The notes: generated by a model not told the origin, from the letters alone. DNA of 64,000 nt from Diadophis punctatus similis (GCA_023053685.1 JALIGW010000005.1:27348001-27412000); one strand, 5' to 3'; positions 42,732-52,956 are shown, counted from the first letter of the stretch. Program-made: numbers and translations.

Positions 42732-44112
42732 TCAGTGACCAATATAGCCACCCTTCTTTTCAGTAACAATCATAAGAGTTCCATTCATGGTGTCTGTCAG
42801 TTTCTTGATCTGTTGACGATCCACTTTTTGTGCTGCAGCAACCACAGCCTCCCAGACACAGTACTGTTTTCCTTCACCATAAATCTCCTGTTTAAGAAGG
42901 GCCCACAAGTTCTCAATAGGGTTTAGGTCAGGTGAGGAAGGGGGCCATGCAGGAGTGGGTTCCAACTTATCTCGCTGCTGGGTCGCTTCCTCCTGCGCTG
43001 TATGGGCGTGCCACTTGGGCATGTGCATGCTTTTCGTGCGCGCGCATGCACAGTGCCAAAAAAACCCCAAAATGCAAAAAACCCCTAAAAAGCCAAAAAC
43101 AAGATGGTGACCGCATGCACAGTGCCAGAAACTCGGCTTATGTGCGTGCTCAGAAGAAAATAAAAAATAAAAAAATGCAAAAAAATGCAAACAAAAAAAA
43201 AGATGGCGGCGCCCATGGACCGTCACCGACCGATCCAGTTTGGTGACATCATCGTAACATTACCTGCGGGTCGCTATCGGTTTGGGCGAACTGGTCCGAA
43301 CCAGGAGGAACCCACCTCTGGGGCCATGTCATTATTCTTTCATCTCTAAGGTCTCTTTAGTGGCTAGCCACGCAGTGGAGTACCTCAATGCATGCGATGG
43401 AACATTGTCCTGCATAAAAATCATGGTCTATTTGAAAGATGCAGACTTTTTCCTGTATCACTGCTTGGAGAAAGTGTCTTCTAAAAACTGGCAGTAGGTT
43501 TGGGAGTTGATTTTGAGTCCATCTTCAACCCGAAAAGGTCCAACTAGCTCATCTTTCATAATACCAGCCCATACCAGTACCCCACCTCCGGCTTGCTGGC
43601 GTCTGAGTCGAAGTGGAGCTCTGTGCCCATTAGTGATCCAGCCACAGGCCCACCCATCTGGTCCATCAAGAGTCACTCTCATCAGTCCATAAAACCTTTG
43701 AAAAATCTGTCTTCAGATATTTCTTGGCCCAGTCTTACCGTTTCAATTTATGTGTCTTGTTCAGTGGTGGTTTCAGCCTTCCTTACCTTGGCCATGTCTC
43801 TGAGCACGGAACACCTTGTATTTCTGGGCACTCCAGGTTGGTTGCAGTTCTGGAATATGACAGGACTGGAGGATAATGGATTCCTGGTAGCTTCACATTT
43901 GATTCTTCTCAAATCTTTGGCAGTTAATGTGCATCTTTTTTTTTCAACACGTTTCTTGCAACCCTGTTGACTATTTGCAACAAAATGTTTGATGGTTCTG
44001 AGATCACGCCCCAATATCTTTGCAATTTCAAGAGTGCTGCATCCCTCAGAAAGACTTTTTACAATTGTTGACTTTTCAGAGTCACTTAAATCTCTTTTTT
44101 GGCGTATTTTGC
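42732..44112 (-). pseudogene. Tc1/mariner transposase, broken
   Basis: Cut-and-paste transposase. Read on the minus strand: helix-turn-helix part RDLSDSEKSTIVKSL, EGCSTLEIAKILGRDLRTI; then LRRIKCEATRNP; first catalytic Asp in KVLWTDES (near 43690); DGPDGW and GGGVLVWAGI; second Asp in MQDNVPSHA (near 43390); third acidic residue in DLNPIENLW (near 42920). It is dead: a TAA and a frame change near 43748, another single-base shift just after the DES motif, no clear ATG at the start, and a 371-bp hAT MITE inserted between the second and third catalytic residues. The C-terminus runs to GGYIGH. Confidence 0.9.
42950..43320. mobile_element. hAT-type MITE inside the transposase
   Basis: Starts CAGGAGTGGGTTCCAACTTA, ends AGGAACCCACCTCTG, flanked by GGGCCATG at 42942-42949 and 43321-43328 (8 of 8). 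Interior has AAAGATGGCGGCGCCCATGG (YY1-type) and CGCGCATGCACAG. Related to 4842-5118. Confidence 0.93.
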
Positions 44113-44159
44113 CTGAGGGAAAGAAGCTGCCTAATAAATATGCACACCTTGCTATAGGG

Positions 44160-44596
44160 CCGTGGTGGTGAACCTATGGCACGCGTGCCACAGGTGGCAT
44201 GCGGAGCCATAGCAGAGGGCACGCGAGCGTTGCCCACCGGCAAACCGGAAGTGCGGAAAAACGCACTTCCGGTTTGCCGGTGAGCTGTTTTTTGCACTCC
44301 GGAGGGTTCAGGGAAGCTCCCTGAAGCCCCGGAATGCAAAAAACTACAAAACGGACAAACCGGAAGTGCATTTTTCCGAACTTCCGGTTTGCCCGTTTCG
44401 ACGTTTTTTACGGGCCCAGGCTCCGGTAAGGCCTTTGCGCGGGGGTTGGGGGTGTGTGCACATGCGCAGGGGGCAGCATGGGGGGGTGTTGTGCGCATGC
44501 GTGGGGGGGAGGGAATGGGTGTGGGCACGCGAGAGCGCGCTAGCGCGCGCACCCCCCCTTTTTAACACGCGAACCTAAAAGGGTTCGCCATCACTG
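44160..44596. mobile_element. hAT-type MITE in the transposon leader, palindromic
   Basis: Begins CCGTGGTGGTGAACCTA and ends GGGTTCGCCATCACTG; CTATAGGG flanks at 44152-44159 and 44597-44604 (8 of 8). Repeated inverted blocks of CCGGAAGTGCG and CGCACTTCCGG make hairpins in the middle, and the right part is CpG-rich with CGCATGCG motifs. Confidence 0.92.
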
Positions 44597-44842
44597 CTAT
44601 AGGGTGTTGATCTCCTTAGGCCACACCCTCCCTCATTACACAAACACACGTCACCTGATATGCTTATATTCACTAAGCATTCAAGTTTATACAGCTTGGA
44701 GGTGGAAAATATGCATATAAAGGATGATATGGTCAAAATACTCACTTGCCTAATAATTGTGCACACAGTGTAATTTATTGGAATTGGATAAAGAGATTGT
44801 TGAAGAGATAGTTTTCTACATCTTGGTGCCTTTATCAGTGAC

Positions 44843-45170
44843 TGTCAACCCCATCAGTTAGGGTAGACCAGACCAGGAAATGAACTCCACATGAAAGTTA
44901 TAACTACTTTTATTAAGAATTACTATAATAGCAGAATCTTGCAGTCTGATTACACTGTACCTCTTCTCCCCTTTTATACACCTGTGAATTGTCTGAACAT
45001 CTTCTGCATGTATTTTGTGTTTTACTGGATTTAATGTATGTTTCTCCCCTTGTCATTTTACTAATGGAGCTTGCATATCACCATCAAGGTCATATTTCTA
45101 CAGTCTCTGCAGAACTCTGTTCTGTTTGTAAGACTCTTGAGATAGTTTCAAGCACTTCTGGAAAGCAACA
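44843..45170 (-). mobile_element. candidate solo LTR
   Basis: On the minus strand a TATAAAAG box (44971-44978) is followed about 60 bp later by AATAAA (44909-44914) and an end GGGGTTGACA. The other edge TGTTGCTTTCC near 45170 would give TG..CA tips. No target duplication was found, so the right limit is uncertain. Confidence 0.45.
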
Positions 45171-45648
45171 GATTACAGGGCAACTTCAAGGTTAGTGAAA
45201 CTTTATTGAGGTGTGCCAATTCTCTTGTGCTGCTTAATGACTGCAATAAAGTTATGTAAGAAAGTATTGAGGTGTGTAACACTAACATTATATCTTGACA
45301 AGATGTCTTAGGGAAATAGAAATATCCATCAAGAATAAGACTTCAACTTATATATAACTATTATATCTCTAGTAATCTCTAGTACTATATCTAGTAAAGC
45401 CTAGCTAGGTGGAAGTACCTACATGACTTTGACTGAGCTAAAAAGAAAATTAAACAAGGTACATCCTAGTTAATTCTCAAATGGAATACCATCAGTAATA
45501 GTAGGTGCGAAATTTATTTTTAAAAGCCCTAGAAGAAGACAATGGCAAGCCACATTCTAATTGTGCAAAGCAAGCAAACAAACGAACAAATCCCAGCTAA
45601 AAGGTAAGCATCTATATTTATCTGCTTTACTTCTATTCATCAGGGTGG
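45171..45648. other. unique non-coding DNA
   Basis: Nothing recognised. Confidence 0.5.
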
Positions 45649-45975
45649 CACAGTGGCTCAGCAGCTAAGACACTGGGCTTATCAGCTGGAAAGCAGTAAG
45701 CCCAGGTTTGAGACACGAGCACCATGGGACAGGGTGAGCTTCCGACCTTACCCTAGCTCCTGCCAGCCTAGCAGTTTGAAAGCATGCAAATGCGAGTAGA
45801 TAAGGTACCACTTTGGTGGGAAGGTAACAGCGCTCTGTCATGTCACACTGGCCACATGACCATGGAAATGTCTTCGGACAGTGCTGGCTCAATTGCCTTA
45901 AAAGGAGATGACCAGTGCCCCCGACAGTTGGCAATGACTAGCACAGTAAAATCTGCAGGGACTCCTTTACCTTTT
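45649..45975 (+). mobile_element. tRNA-headed SINE, long type
   Basis: Head GGTGGCACAGTGGCTCAGCA (A box) and CCAGGTTTGAGACACGAG (B box about 50 bp on), body with TTTGGTGGGAAGGTAACAGC, CCACATGACCATGG and TCTTCGGACAGTGCTGGCTC, end AGGGACTCCTTTACCTTTTG. About 325 bp. I recall this as a common snake SINE but do not assign a name. Confidence 0.75.
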
Positions 45976-46790
45976 GTTACTTGTATTCCTCTGCTATTAA
46001 TTGCATTATCATAAAACAGTATATACAGATTCCTATTCCTATTCTATTCCATTCTACCCTACTCTACATTGGTTTCTCCATTTTGGGGATATCCTTGCTA
46101 TGAAAACTTATTCTTTCTTCTGGCATTGGATATTGGAAATGCTCAGATCATCTGCTGCCAATTGTCCCACTGTCCTTCCAAAGTCTTTGCCTCTTTTAAT
46201 CTCTTTCTCTCTCTGTGTCGCTCTTTTTTTGGATTTTTGCATTTTTGCGATCTCTAATGTATTTACTTGTTATGGTTTTTACTTTATCTTTAAAACAACT
46301 GTTCCAAACAACAGAGTTATGCTAAACAGAGATTTATTTGGTTAGCAAATATGACACAAGTTATACAATCACTATTTCATGCCAATTTTTTCAATTAAAG
46401 TAATATAAGAAAGCCATTCATCTATTGTAGAGTGACCCTAACCAAATTGTAGCAAAGCAGCTATTAAGTACAAGTGGCATTGTATCAGTATTTAATGACT
46501 TTCCCCTTGGCCTTCAAAATGGCCAAATTTATTTTACAGAGGATCTTTGTGGAAAGTCAAGTCTTGACAAAATTAGTTCCATTATTCAGTGGGGGATCAT
46601 GAATCAATACACTTTATGTTGGTAGCACAAATCATAAGTGAATTCCTTATCGAACAACTGTACTGGAAAGTTTTACATTAATGCAAAGATTACCATGGGA
46701 GATTAATTTATTGTTCAAATCTGGTCCTTATTATTAGATTCTGTTAACAATGTAAGAAATGCAGTTCTAGGCTACATCAACAGTAAAGTG
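45976..46790. other. unique AT-rich DNA
   Basis: The plus frame at 46001-46345 is open for 114 codons, rich in F, L and S; no family recognised, probably chance. Confidence 0.5.
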
Positions 46791-46804
46791 ACACAATCAA
46801 GAGA

Positions 46805-46945
46805 AAGGGCGTTGTTACTTACCTCAACGCCCATTCTCGTAGGGTGGCGCTAGCCTCCAAGATTGGGGATGACCTCATCCATCAGCCAATCAGGACTGAG
46901 TCTGACATCATATAAAAGCTGTTACTGTGCCATAATCCCCCTCTT
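46805..46945 (-). repeat. DIRS-2 3' terminal repeat with terminal hairpin
   Basis: GGGCGTTG (46807-46814) and CAACGCCC (46825-46832) form a perfect 8-bp stem around a 10-base loop; on the minus strand the loop reads AGGTAAGTAA, again a splice-donor-like string. Then follows the shared terminal repeat with CCAAT (46877-46881 region) and TATAAAAG (46910-46917) facing inward on the plus strand. Confidence 0.88.
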
Positions 46946-47023
46946 GAGACAAAGGAGTAGGTCAGACCCATAGTGTATTCCCCATGCACACCTTCAGTAT
47001 GTATAACACCCAACAGGGAGGGA

Positions 47024-47117
47024 CTTGGAGGCTAGCGCCACCCTACGAGAATGGGCGTCCAGGTAAGTAACAACGCCCTTTCTCCATAGTGGGTGGCGCT
47101 AGCCTCCAAGATTGGGA
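47024..47117 (-). promoter_or_regulatory. DIRS-2 internal complementary region
   Basis: Reads as the two element ends joined: CTTGGAGGCTAGCGCCACCC to the hairpin and AACGCCC, then TTTCTCCATAGTGGG and on through GCTAGCCTCCAAG. The stem in this copy is GGGCGTCC/CAACGCCC, so two inner pairs are lost relative to the terminus. Confidence 0.9.
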
Positions 47118-47139
47118 CATACCAAAGCCGTATCGTCCC

Positions 47140-49470
47140 TTAGGGAGGGTTGTCACCAGAATCGTAGACCCCGTCAGGAGCCCCCATGGTCTGCAAGACC
47201 CTGCGCCCAAAATCCGCCTCAGCCGAGGCAAAGGAGTCTACTTTATAATGTCTAATAAATGGCAACGGAGAAGACCACGTTGCCGCACGGCATAGTTCCT
47301 CCAAGGAGGCATTAGTAGTCCAAGCTGCCGTGGTGGCGGCACTGCGCGTTGAGTGCGCCGTCAGACGTGGCGGGCAAGGCAGGTCCTGCTGTCGGTAAAC
47401 GTCCGCGATGACCGCGCGTATCCAGCGACCGACCATCGTCGCTGAAGCCTTGCGCCCCATGGACGAGGCGTGGAACCCCACGAACAAGGACTCCGAAAGG
47501 CGAAAGGGAGCCGTGCGGACATTGTAGATTTTGATCGCCCGCCGGACATCGACAGCGTGCCATTTGCACTCGGTCGGCGTCGTAGGTGGGGAGTAGAAGG
47601 AAGGAAGAACCACTTCCTGCGCCCTGTGGAAGTATGTATTGACCTTGGGCAGGAATGTGGGGTCAAGGTGAAGTACCACCCTGTCCGGGTGAAAGATACA
47701 GAGATCGTCCCGGACGGATAGTGCTGCCAGTTTGGAGATTCTCCGGACTGAAGTGATCGCTACCAAAAAGGCAACCTTGTGCGTAAGGTGCCGCAGCGAG
47801 ACTGTCCGGAGGGGCTCGTAGGGGGCCTCGGTCAGTGCCAGAAGAACTTTCTGCAGGTCCCAGGTGGGGTATCTATGCACCACCGGAGGCGAGATAATGA
47901 CCGCCGCTTTCAAGAAGCGAACGACTAAGGGATGCGTTGACAAAGGCGCAGAAGAGTGGCAGGAAAGGACCGTTGAAAGCGCCGCCACCTGTCGCCGTAA
48001 GGTGCTGGGCGAGAGACCCTTGTTGAGGCCCGCTTGCAGGAATTGGAGGACCTGTATGACGGAAAGGTCGATCGGGTTGAAGCCGGCCCCGACACACCAA
48101 TCGTGAAACGTCCGCCAGGTGGAGTTGTAGATGCGGATGGTGGAGGCCCGGCGGGAGGAAAGCAGAGTACGGATAATGCACTCGGGAACCCCGCGAAGGG
48201 TTAGGGTGCGCCGCTCAAGCGCCAGGTGGTCAGTTGGAGCCATTGCGGATCCGGGTGCTGAACTGATCCCTGGGAGAGCGACGATGCGGTCTGCGGGATC
48301 CTCCAGGATGGGCCGGTCGAGAGTGATTTGAGGTCCGCGAACCATGCCCGTCGCGGCCAATGGGGGGCCAATAGGATCAATTCCGCCTGCTCGTCTAGCA
48401 TCTTCCTGATGACTCTGGGAATGAGTGGAAGGGGCGGGAATGCGTAGAGTAGGCCCCTTGGCCACGGGCAACGGAGGGCATCTGTGTCCATCGCGCCGGG
48501 CATCCGATACAGCGTGATGAAGCGCGGGAGCTTGGCATTCAGCGGGGTCGCAAAGAGGTCGACCACTGGGTTGCCAAACCGGGCAGTCAGCTCCCGAAAA
48601 ATGTCCGGGTGCAGGGCCCACTCCGCCGTGTCGACGTCGTGGCGGCTGAGCCAGTCCGCTGTGCGGTTTGACACCCCCGAGATGTGCTCCGCCCGGAGCG
48701 AGAGGAGGTGCCGTTCCGCCCAGAGGCCCAATTCCTTGGCCTCGGAAAGCAGACGGCGCGAGACGGTCCCACCCTGCCTGTTGACATGGGCTTTGGTGGT
48801 CACGTTGTCCGTCAACAGGAGGACGTGCTGCCCAGACAGGAGATGCTGGAAATGCCGGAGGCCCAGGGACGCCGCTCGTAGCTCCAGGAAGTTGATGCTG
48901 GCTGTTGATTCCGCTGCGGTCCAGGTGCCCTGCGCCACGTGAGATGATGTGTGAGCGCCCCACCCGTAGAGGCTGGCATCCGATGTCACCGTCACCCGGC
49001 GAGGCTCGAGGAAGCTGGAACCCTTGCAGATCGCCGGGGACCGCCACCAATGCAGGGATCGCCGGACCGCCGTCGGGAGCTGGACCTTGGCCGATGAGTT
49101 GGACTTGTTCGCCCGCTGAAACGGCAAAAGAAACCATTGGAGGTCTCTGGAGTGCAGTTGTGCCCAGGGTGTTATATGTATAGCGGATATCAACAGGGAG
49201 GACAGGAGGTTCAGTGGAACCCGCCCCTGTCCAAGAACCTGCTGGGTCAGAGAAGACAGACTGAGTTGTCTTTCCTCCGACAGATACACCATGCACTCCA
49301 GAGAATCCACAATGGCCCCCAAGTGAGTGATGCGAGTGGAGGGACTCAAGTGGCTCTTCTCCAGGTTGAGGGAGAAGCCATGGTCTTGCAGAACGTCCAT
49401 GGTGGTCTGCAGGTCCAGCTCTGCCCGGGCCAGGGAAGACGATTGAATTAAAATGTCGTCGAGGTAACAC
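47140..49470 (-). CDS. DIRS-2 tyrosine recombinase
   Basis: The frame is open for 776 codons, but the first two thirds overlap RT and probably are not used. The enzyme part starts about 48190 (SSRRASTIRIYNSTWRTF) with core-binding helices SVIQVLQFLQAGLNKGL and STLRRQVAALSTVL. Catalytic residues: Arg in SVRRISKL, His-x-x-Arg in HSTRSAA (His at 47353-47355), Tyr in RHYKVD (47245-47247). These line up with the first copy, so the enzyme looks complete. No ATG is obvious at the expected start, so translation may depend on the upstream frames. It ends close to the internal complementary region. Confidence 0.88.
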   Translation of the reverse strand: MLPRRHFNSIVFPGPGRAGPADHHGRSARPWLLPQPGEEPLESLHSHHSLGGHCGFSGVHGVSVGGKTTQSVFSDPAGSWTGAGSTEPPVLPVDIRYTYNTLGTTALQRPPMVSFAVSAGEQVQLIGQGPAPDGGPAIPALVAVPGDLQGFQLPRASPGDGDIGCQPLRVGRSHIISRGAGHLDRSGINSQHQLPGATSGVPGPPAFPASPVWAARPPVDGQRDHQSPCQQAGWDRLAPSAFRGQGIGPLGGTAPPLAPGGAHLGGVKPHSGLAQPPRRRHGGVGPAPGHFSGADCPVWQPSGRPLCDPAECQAPALHHAVSDARRDGHRCPPLPVAKGPTLRIPAPSTHSQSHQEDARRAGGIDPIGPPLAATGMVRGPQITLDRPILEDPADRIVALPGISSAPGSAMAPTDHLALERRTLTLRGVPECIIRTLLSSRRASTIRIYNSTWRTFHDWCVGAGFNPIDLSVIQVLQFLQAGLNKGLSPSTLRRQVAALSTVLSCHSSAPLSTHPLVVRFLKAAVIISPPVVHRYPTWDLQKVLLALTEAPYEPLRTVSLRHLTHKVAFLVAITSVRRISKLAALSVRDDLCIFHPDRVVLHLDPTFLPKVNTYFHRAQEVVLPSFYSPPTTPTECKWHAVDVRRAIKIYNVRTAPFRLSESLFVGFHASSMGRKASATMVGRWIRAVIADVYRQQDLPCPPRLTAHSTRSAATTAAWTTNASLEELCRAATWSSPLPFIRHYKVDSFASAEADFGRRVLQTMGAPDGVYDSGDNPP

Positions 49471-50078
49471 TGTATTCGAATCGGCACTGCCCTCAAGTGA
49501 GCTGCAAGGGCGGCCAGAATCTTTGTGAAGACCCTGGGTGCCGAGGAGAGGCCGAATGGTAGGGCCGAATACTGATAGTGTTCGTTGTCATATGAGAACC
49601 GCAGGAACTTTTGGTGGGAAGGCCGAATTGGGACATGCAAATATGCCTCAGTGAGGTCGATAGAGCACATAAAGTCACCCTTACGGATGCCGTCCAATAT
49701 GGACTGTAGAGTATGCATCTTAAATTTCTTGTACACCAAGAATTTATTCAGGCGCTTGAGATCCAAGACCGCTCTCCACCCACCCGACGACTTCTCCACG
49801 AGGAACAAATTGGAATAGAATCCTTGCCCCCGCTGGTCCTCCGGGACCCGCTGGATGGCCTCAATCTCCAGCAGATGTTGGATGGCTTCAAGCATCTGGG
49901 CCCGTTTCTGCGGGTTTGAGGACTGGGAGCACCTCATGAAGGAGTCGGGGGGAGTGGAGAGGAGATCCAAGGCGAGTCCGAGTGTTAGGGTCTCGCGAAC
50001 CCAAGCGTCCGTAGTAATCTCCTCCCACCGCCTAGCGAAGAAACGTAGGCGACCCCCAATGGGAGAAGATGGATCCAC
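48201..50078 (-). CDS. DIRS-2 pol: reverse transcriptase, RNase H, methyltransferase-like tail
   Basis: About 625 residues without a stop. The open frame begins with GTG directly at the gag stop; there is no ATG. RT motifs: CSIDLTEAYLHVPI, ALPFGLSSAPRVFTK, YLDDILIQ (Tyr at 49464-49466, about residue 205). RNase H: VTSDASLYGWGAH, NFLELRAA, LTDN, NRTADWLSR. Tail: VDLFATPLNAKLPRF, FPPLPLIPRV, LLAPHWPRRAWF. Compared with the first copy three residues are missing from LSSLLGKMISAIH, which here reads LSSLLISAIH; this connection region may tolerate that. It overlaps the recombinase frame over its last two thirds. Confidence 0.9.
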   Translation of the reverse strand: MDPSSPIGGRLRFFARRWEEITTDAWVRETLTLGLALDLLSTPPDSFMRCSQSSNPQKRAQMLEAIQHLLEIEAIQRVPEDQRGQGFYSNLFLVEKSSGGWRAVLDLKRLNKFLVYKKFKMHTLQSILDGIRKGDFMCSIDLTEAYLHVPIRPSHQKFLRFSYDNEHYQYSALPFGLSSAPRVFTKILAALAAHLRAVPIRIQCYLDDILIQSSSLARAELDLQTTMDVLQDHGFSLNLEKSHLSPSTRITHLGAIVDSLECMVYLSEERQLSLSSLTQQVLGQGRVPLNLLSSLLISAIHITPWAQLHSRDLQWFLLPFQRANKSNSSAKVQLPTAVRRSLHWWRSPAICKGSSFLEPRRVTVTSDASLYGWGAHTSSHVAQGTWTAAESTASINFLELRAASLGLRHFQHLLSGQHVLLLTDNVTTKAHVNRQGGTVSRRLLSEAKELGLWAERHLLSLRAEHISGVSNRTADWLSRHDVDTAEWALHPDIFRELTARFGNPVVDLFATPLNAKLPRFITLYRMPGAMDTDALRCPWPRGLLYAFPPLPLIPRVIRKMLDEQAELILLAPHWPRRAWFADLKSLSTGPSWRIPQTASSLSQGSVQHPDPQWLQLTTWRLSGAP

Positions 50079-51743
50079 TACTTGTAGCGGTGGAAGGGGC
50101 GACCACCTGCCTTCCGAAAAGGGCGCTTGGAGGTTTGGGTGGCGTTGTTCCTATCCTGCCCCTGATTCTGCCACGTCCCTGCCCGCCGTCTACCCTGGTT
50201 GTAGGTGGGGGCCCGGAACGGGCGCCTAGTAAACGTGGCTGCGGGGGGTTCAGGAGGTTTGCTCTGGGCCTTCCTGGTGGCGTTGGGCAAAACCTTCCTC
50301 TTATCTTCGGTTTCGATAAGATAAGGGTCCAGGGCCTCACCAAAGAGTGATTGGTACTTGACCGGAGCCCCGGCCAGACGCCATTTGTGACGGCAGTCGG
50401 CGGGCCAGCTGCGCAGCCAGTGCATCTGGCGTGCCACCACGGATGACCCCATGGCCTTGGCAGCAAATCGAGTGGCCTGAAGGGTGGCGTCCGAGGTAAA
50501 CTGCGAAGCCGCGATGAGCTTGTTAATGTCTTGTTTAGCTCTGACGTCGGAGGGGGGTAGATGCTCTTGGAGCGCCTTCAGCCACCGGATAGAAGTGCGG
50601 CAAAAGAAAGAGGCCTTTGCCGAGGCCTTGACCGCCCAAGCTGCGGCTTGGTGAGTCCTTTGCAGTGCCTGCTCGGTGCGCCTGTACTCCGGGCGCAGGA
50701 GTTCCTCCGAGTCCCCAGGCATTTGGGCCGAGGAGTACAGGGCCTTGATGGCCGGATCCACCGGGGGAACAGGTAGGTGTTGCGCAAGCGCTGAAGCCAC
50801 ATTGAAGAACCGTTTGTCTGAAACGGAGGGAGCCACGCCGGCCGATGGAGCAGCCCATTGTTTGATGACCGATTCAACGAACAGCTTCAGGGCTGGGACC
50901 ACCTCCACCTGAGAGACAGTTTCCTCAAAGAGGAATTCGGCCTCGGTTTCCTCAAAGAGGATTCGGCCTCGGCTGGCGGTTGCTCCTTGGAGGTAAATTT
51001 CGCTGTGGCCTTGGCCTTGTGCAGCAAGGATTTAAACAAGGCGGGGTTAAATAACCCCGTCACCACTGGGGCCTCTGGGGCAAGGTCTTCGTCTGCAGAC
51101 AAGTCCAAGTCCTGCCCTTGATCCTCTAGGCCATGGGTGGAGAGAGGCGATCCTTGCTGGGGGTAGCTCACCGGAGCTAATGCAGGTGGGTCGATGGCTG
51201 GAGCGACCTGCAGGACGGGGGTAGGAGGAGGTAATGGAGGCGCTGCAGAGGGCGCCGTGGAGGCGGCATGCCTGAGTCCTGCCTCAATGCCCTGCGCAAT
51301 GGCCGCCTGGATCATGGCCTGCACCTCCGGAGTGTAGAATTGGGCTGGGGCAGCAGCAGGTGGAGGAACAGTGACTGTGCTGCAGGTAGCCCTGGGGTCC
51401 TCTCAGATGTCCCCTTCATCTAGGCAAAGATCAGGGTTATCTAGGGAGAGTGCCCCTGATGAGCGCCTGTCCCTCTGAACCAAGCTGGCAGAGGGCTCAT
51501 GGTGAGCAGAGGAGCTCGTGGGCGCTGGCACCGGGGGCAGCGTGGATCGCTCCGGGGTCTTGGACTTCTTGGCCTTGTCCGACTGGGCACCCCTTGCTGC
51601 AGAACTGGATCTGTCCATGGTGTGCCTAATGGGGGAGCGATCCCGATGGCTTGGTGGGGGGGAGAGGATGATCTGGCCCCACCCTCCTTGCTACGATCCT
51701 GTTTGGGCTTATCCCTGCCCGACTTAGACCCCTTGGAGGACAT
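50078..51743 (-). pseudogene. DIRS-2 gag, broken in three places
   Basis: Homologous to the gag at 27307-29094. It starts MSSKGSKSGRDK (51743), then the reading frame must change near a run of seven G (51656-51662 on the plus strand) to reach DRSPIRHTMDRSSSAARG. A TGA at 51403-51405 interrupts after DEGDI. Then the frame QAMIQAAIAQGIEAGL to LFNPALFKSLLHKAKATAK runs to a 26-base tandem duplication (50920-50946 and 50947-50972), which shifts it out of phase. The last part, MEVVPALKLFVESVIKQW to GGRPFHRYK (50908-50078), is open for 276 codons. The element could move only with gag from another copy. Confidence 0.88.
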
Positions 51744-52849
51744 CGTTGGTGGATCATAGGAAGCAGTCCCGTCCTGTCCCTCGTGCACTTTTACGGCACA
51801 GAGGGTGTTGGAAACAGCCGCCGCGCTGTAATTTCCTCCCACGGAGGGTCCGCAGAGGCCGCAGGCCAGCTGGAGCTGCGGCCGGGACGTCTACGGCAGC
51901 CGTAGAAGGTCCGGAGAAGAAGCGCGGCTAAGAGGAGGCTTCCTGAAGCGCCGCGGGCCAGCTGAGAGGCGGGGCTGCTGCAAGCGAGCCGGGGATTCCG
52001 GCGAGCCGATGACGTCAGGGAGAGCCGGAGCGAGAGCGCATGCGCCAGAAGACCCAAGACGGAGCTCGCTGGGATCGACGTCGGCGGCTCAATGCGGCTG
52101 CGCGGACCTGTCAACCTTCGCCGCGAGCCAGCTGAGAGGCAGAGCTTCAAAGAAGCCGACAGTTGGCGCCTAAAAGTAGCGCTTTGAGGTAGAAGCGCCG
52201 TCACTCGCCCGACAAGGCCCAAATTGCCCCGGGGGGTGGATGGGCCGGAGAAAAAAACCGTGGCGTGGAGCTGAGGCACCAATGAGCTGGGGCAGCAGCA
52301 GGTGGAGCTCAGGCACGCTGTGGAGGCGATCTAGAGCCGGCAATGAGGAGGGGCGGTCACGCAGGCCGATGAGCCGCCGAAGTGACCGCCAGCACTCGCC
52401 CTCAATCGTCCTGAAACCCACGGGGACACGCAATAGCTATCCTGACCCTGGGGCCCTGGCTCAATAGATCTGGTAGGAGTGAGGCCTGGCCGCTCAAGCG
52501 CAGGGCTTCTGCGGTTCTAGTCACCCAAGGATCAGGGCCTCTCTCCACGCGGAAGTGGCACAGGCCACCCTGGCAGCTGGTCACTCAAGCGCCAGGCTTC
52601 TGTGACAGGTAGTCAATAACAGGAATGCCAGGCCGCAATTGAGGGAGACAGCCAGTCACACTAGCGTGGACAGCTGGCAGTGGACCAGGCCGCAGCCTGT
52701 CCAGCTATACCCCACACCCCGATGGATAGGGAAGGTGGATAAGCACTCACACTCAATCAAAAATGTTGATAGTAGATTCTGATGTTCTGGAAGAACTGTT
52801 GAATTTGAAGACTGGGGAGACACAAATCCTAGGCCTAGGACTGAGTCGA

Positions 52850-52956
52850 AAGAGGGGGATTATGGCACAGTAACAGCTTTTATATGAGGTCAGACTCAGT
52901 CCTGATGGATGAGGTCATCCCCAATCTTGGAGGCTAGCGCCACCCACTATGGAGAA
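52850..52956 (-). promoter_or_regulatory. DIRS-2 5' terminal repeat, promoter lacking CCAAT
   Basis: On the minus strand it keeps TATAAAAG (52884-52877) but where the other end reads CATCAGCCAATCAGGACTG this end reads CATCAGGACTG. The 8 bases between two ATCAG repeats, including CCAAT, are deleted. This is the end that should drive sense transcription. Confidence 0.85.

Larger units (their letters stand above)
42402..44770 (-). mobile_element. Tc1/mariner transposon with two nested hAT MITEs
   Basis: The left terminus CACTCTGTGCACAATTATTA is matched inversely by TAATAATTGTGCACACAGTG at the right; TA dinucleotides flank at 42400-42401 and 44771-44772. Without the two nested hAT elements it would be about 1.56 kb, a normal size. 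It carries one transposase on the minus strand, now broken. Confidence 0.92.
46805..52956 (-). mobile_element. DIRS-type retrotransposon, second copy, gag broken
   Basis: About 6.15 kb on the minus strand with the same plan as 26412-32490: terminal repeats (46833-46945 and 52850-52956), internal complementary region (47024-47117), gag, RT/RNase H, recombinase. Protein and end sequences differ clearly from the first copy (for example GGCGCTAGCC against GGAGCTAGCC in the ends), so it is a different subfamily. RT and recombinase frames are open; gag has three lesions. Flanks show no target duplication but a 9-bp inverted pair ACACAATCA (46791-46799) and TGATTGTGT (52957-52965). Confidence 0.93.

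Noticed and set aside
43007..43226. N-terminal part of the frame that ends in DLNPIENLW
   Set aside because: Those codons come from the nested hAT MITE, not from the transposase.
46001..46345. 114-codon frame on the plus strand
   Set aside because: No family, AT-rich, no splice or start context that stands out.
51791..52467. Open frames near the 5' end of the second DIRS
   Set aside because: They precede the gag start, lie in GC-rich leader DNA and have no counterpart in the first DIRS.
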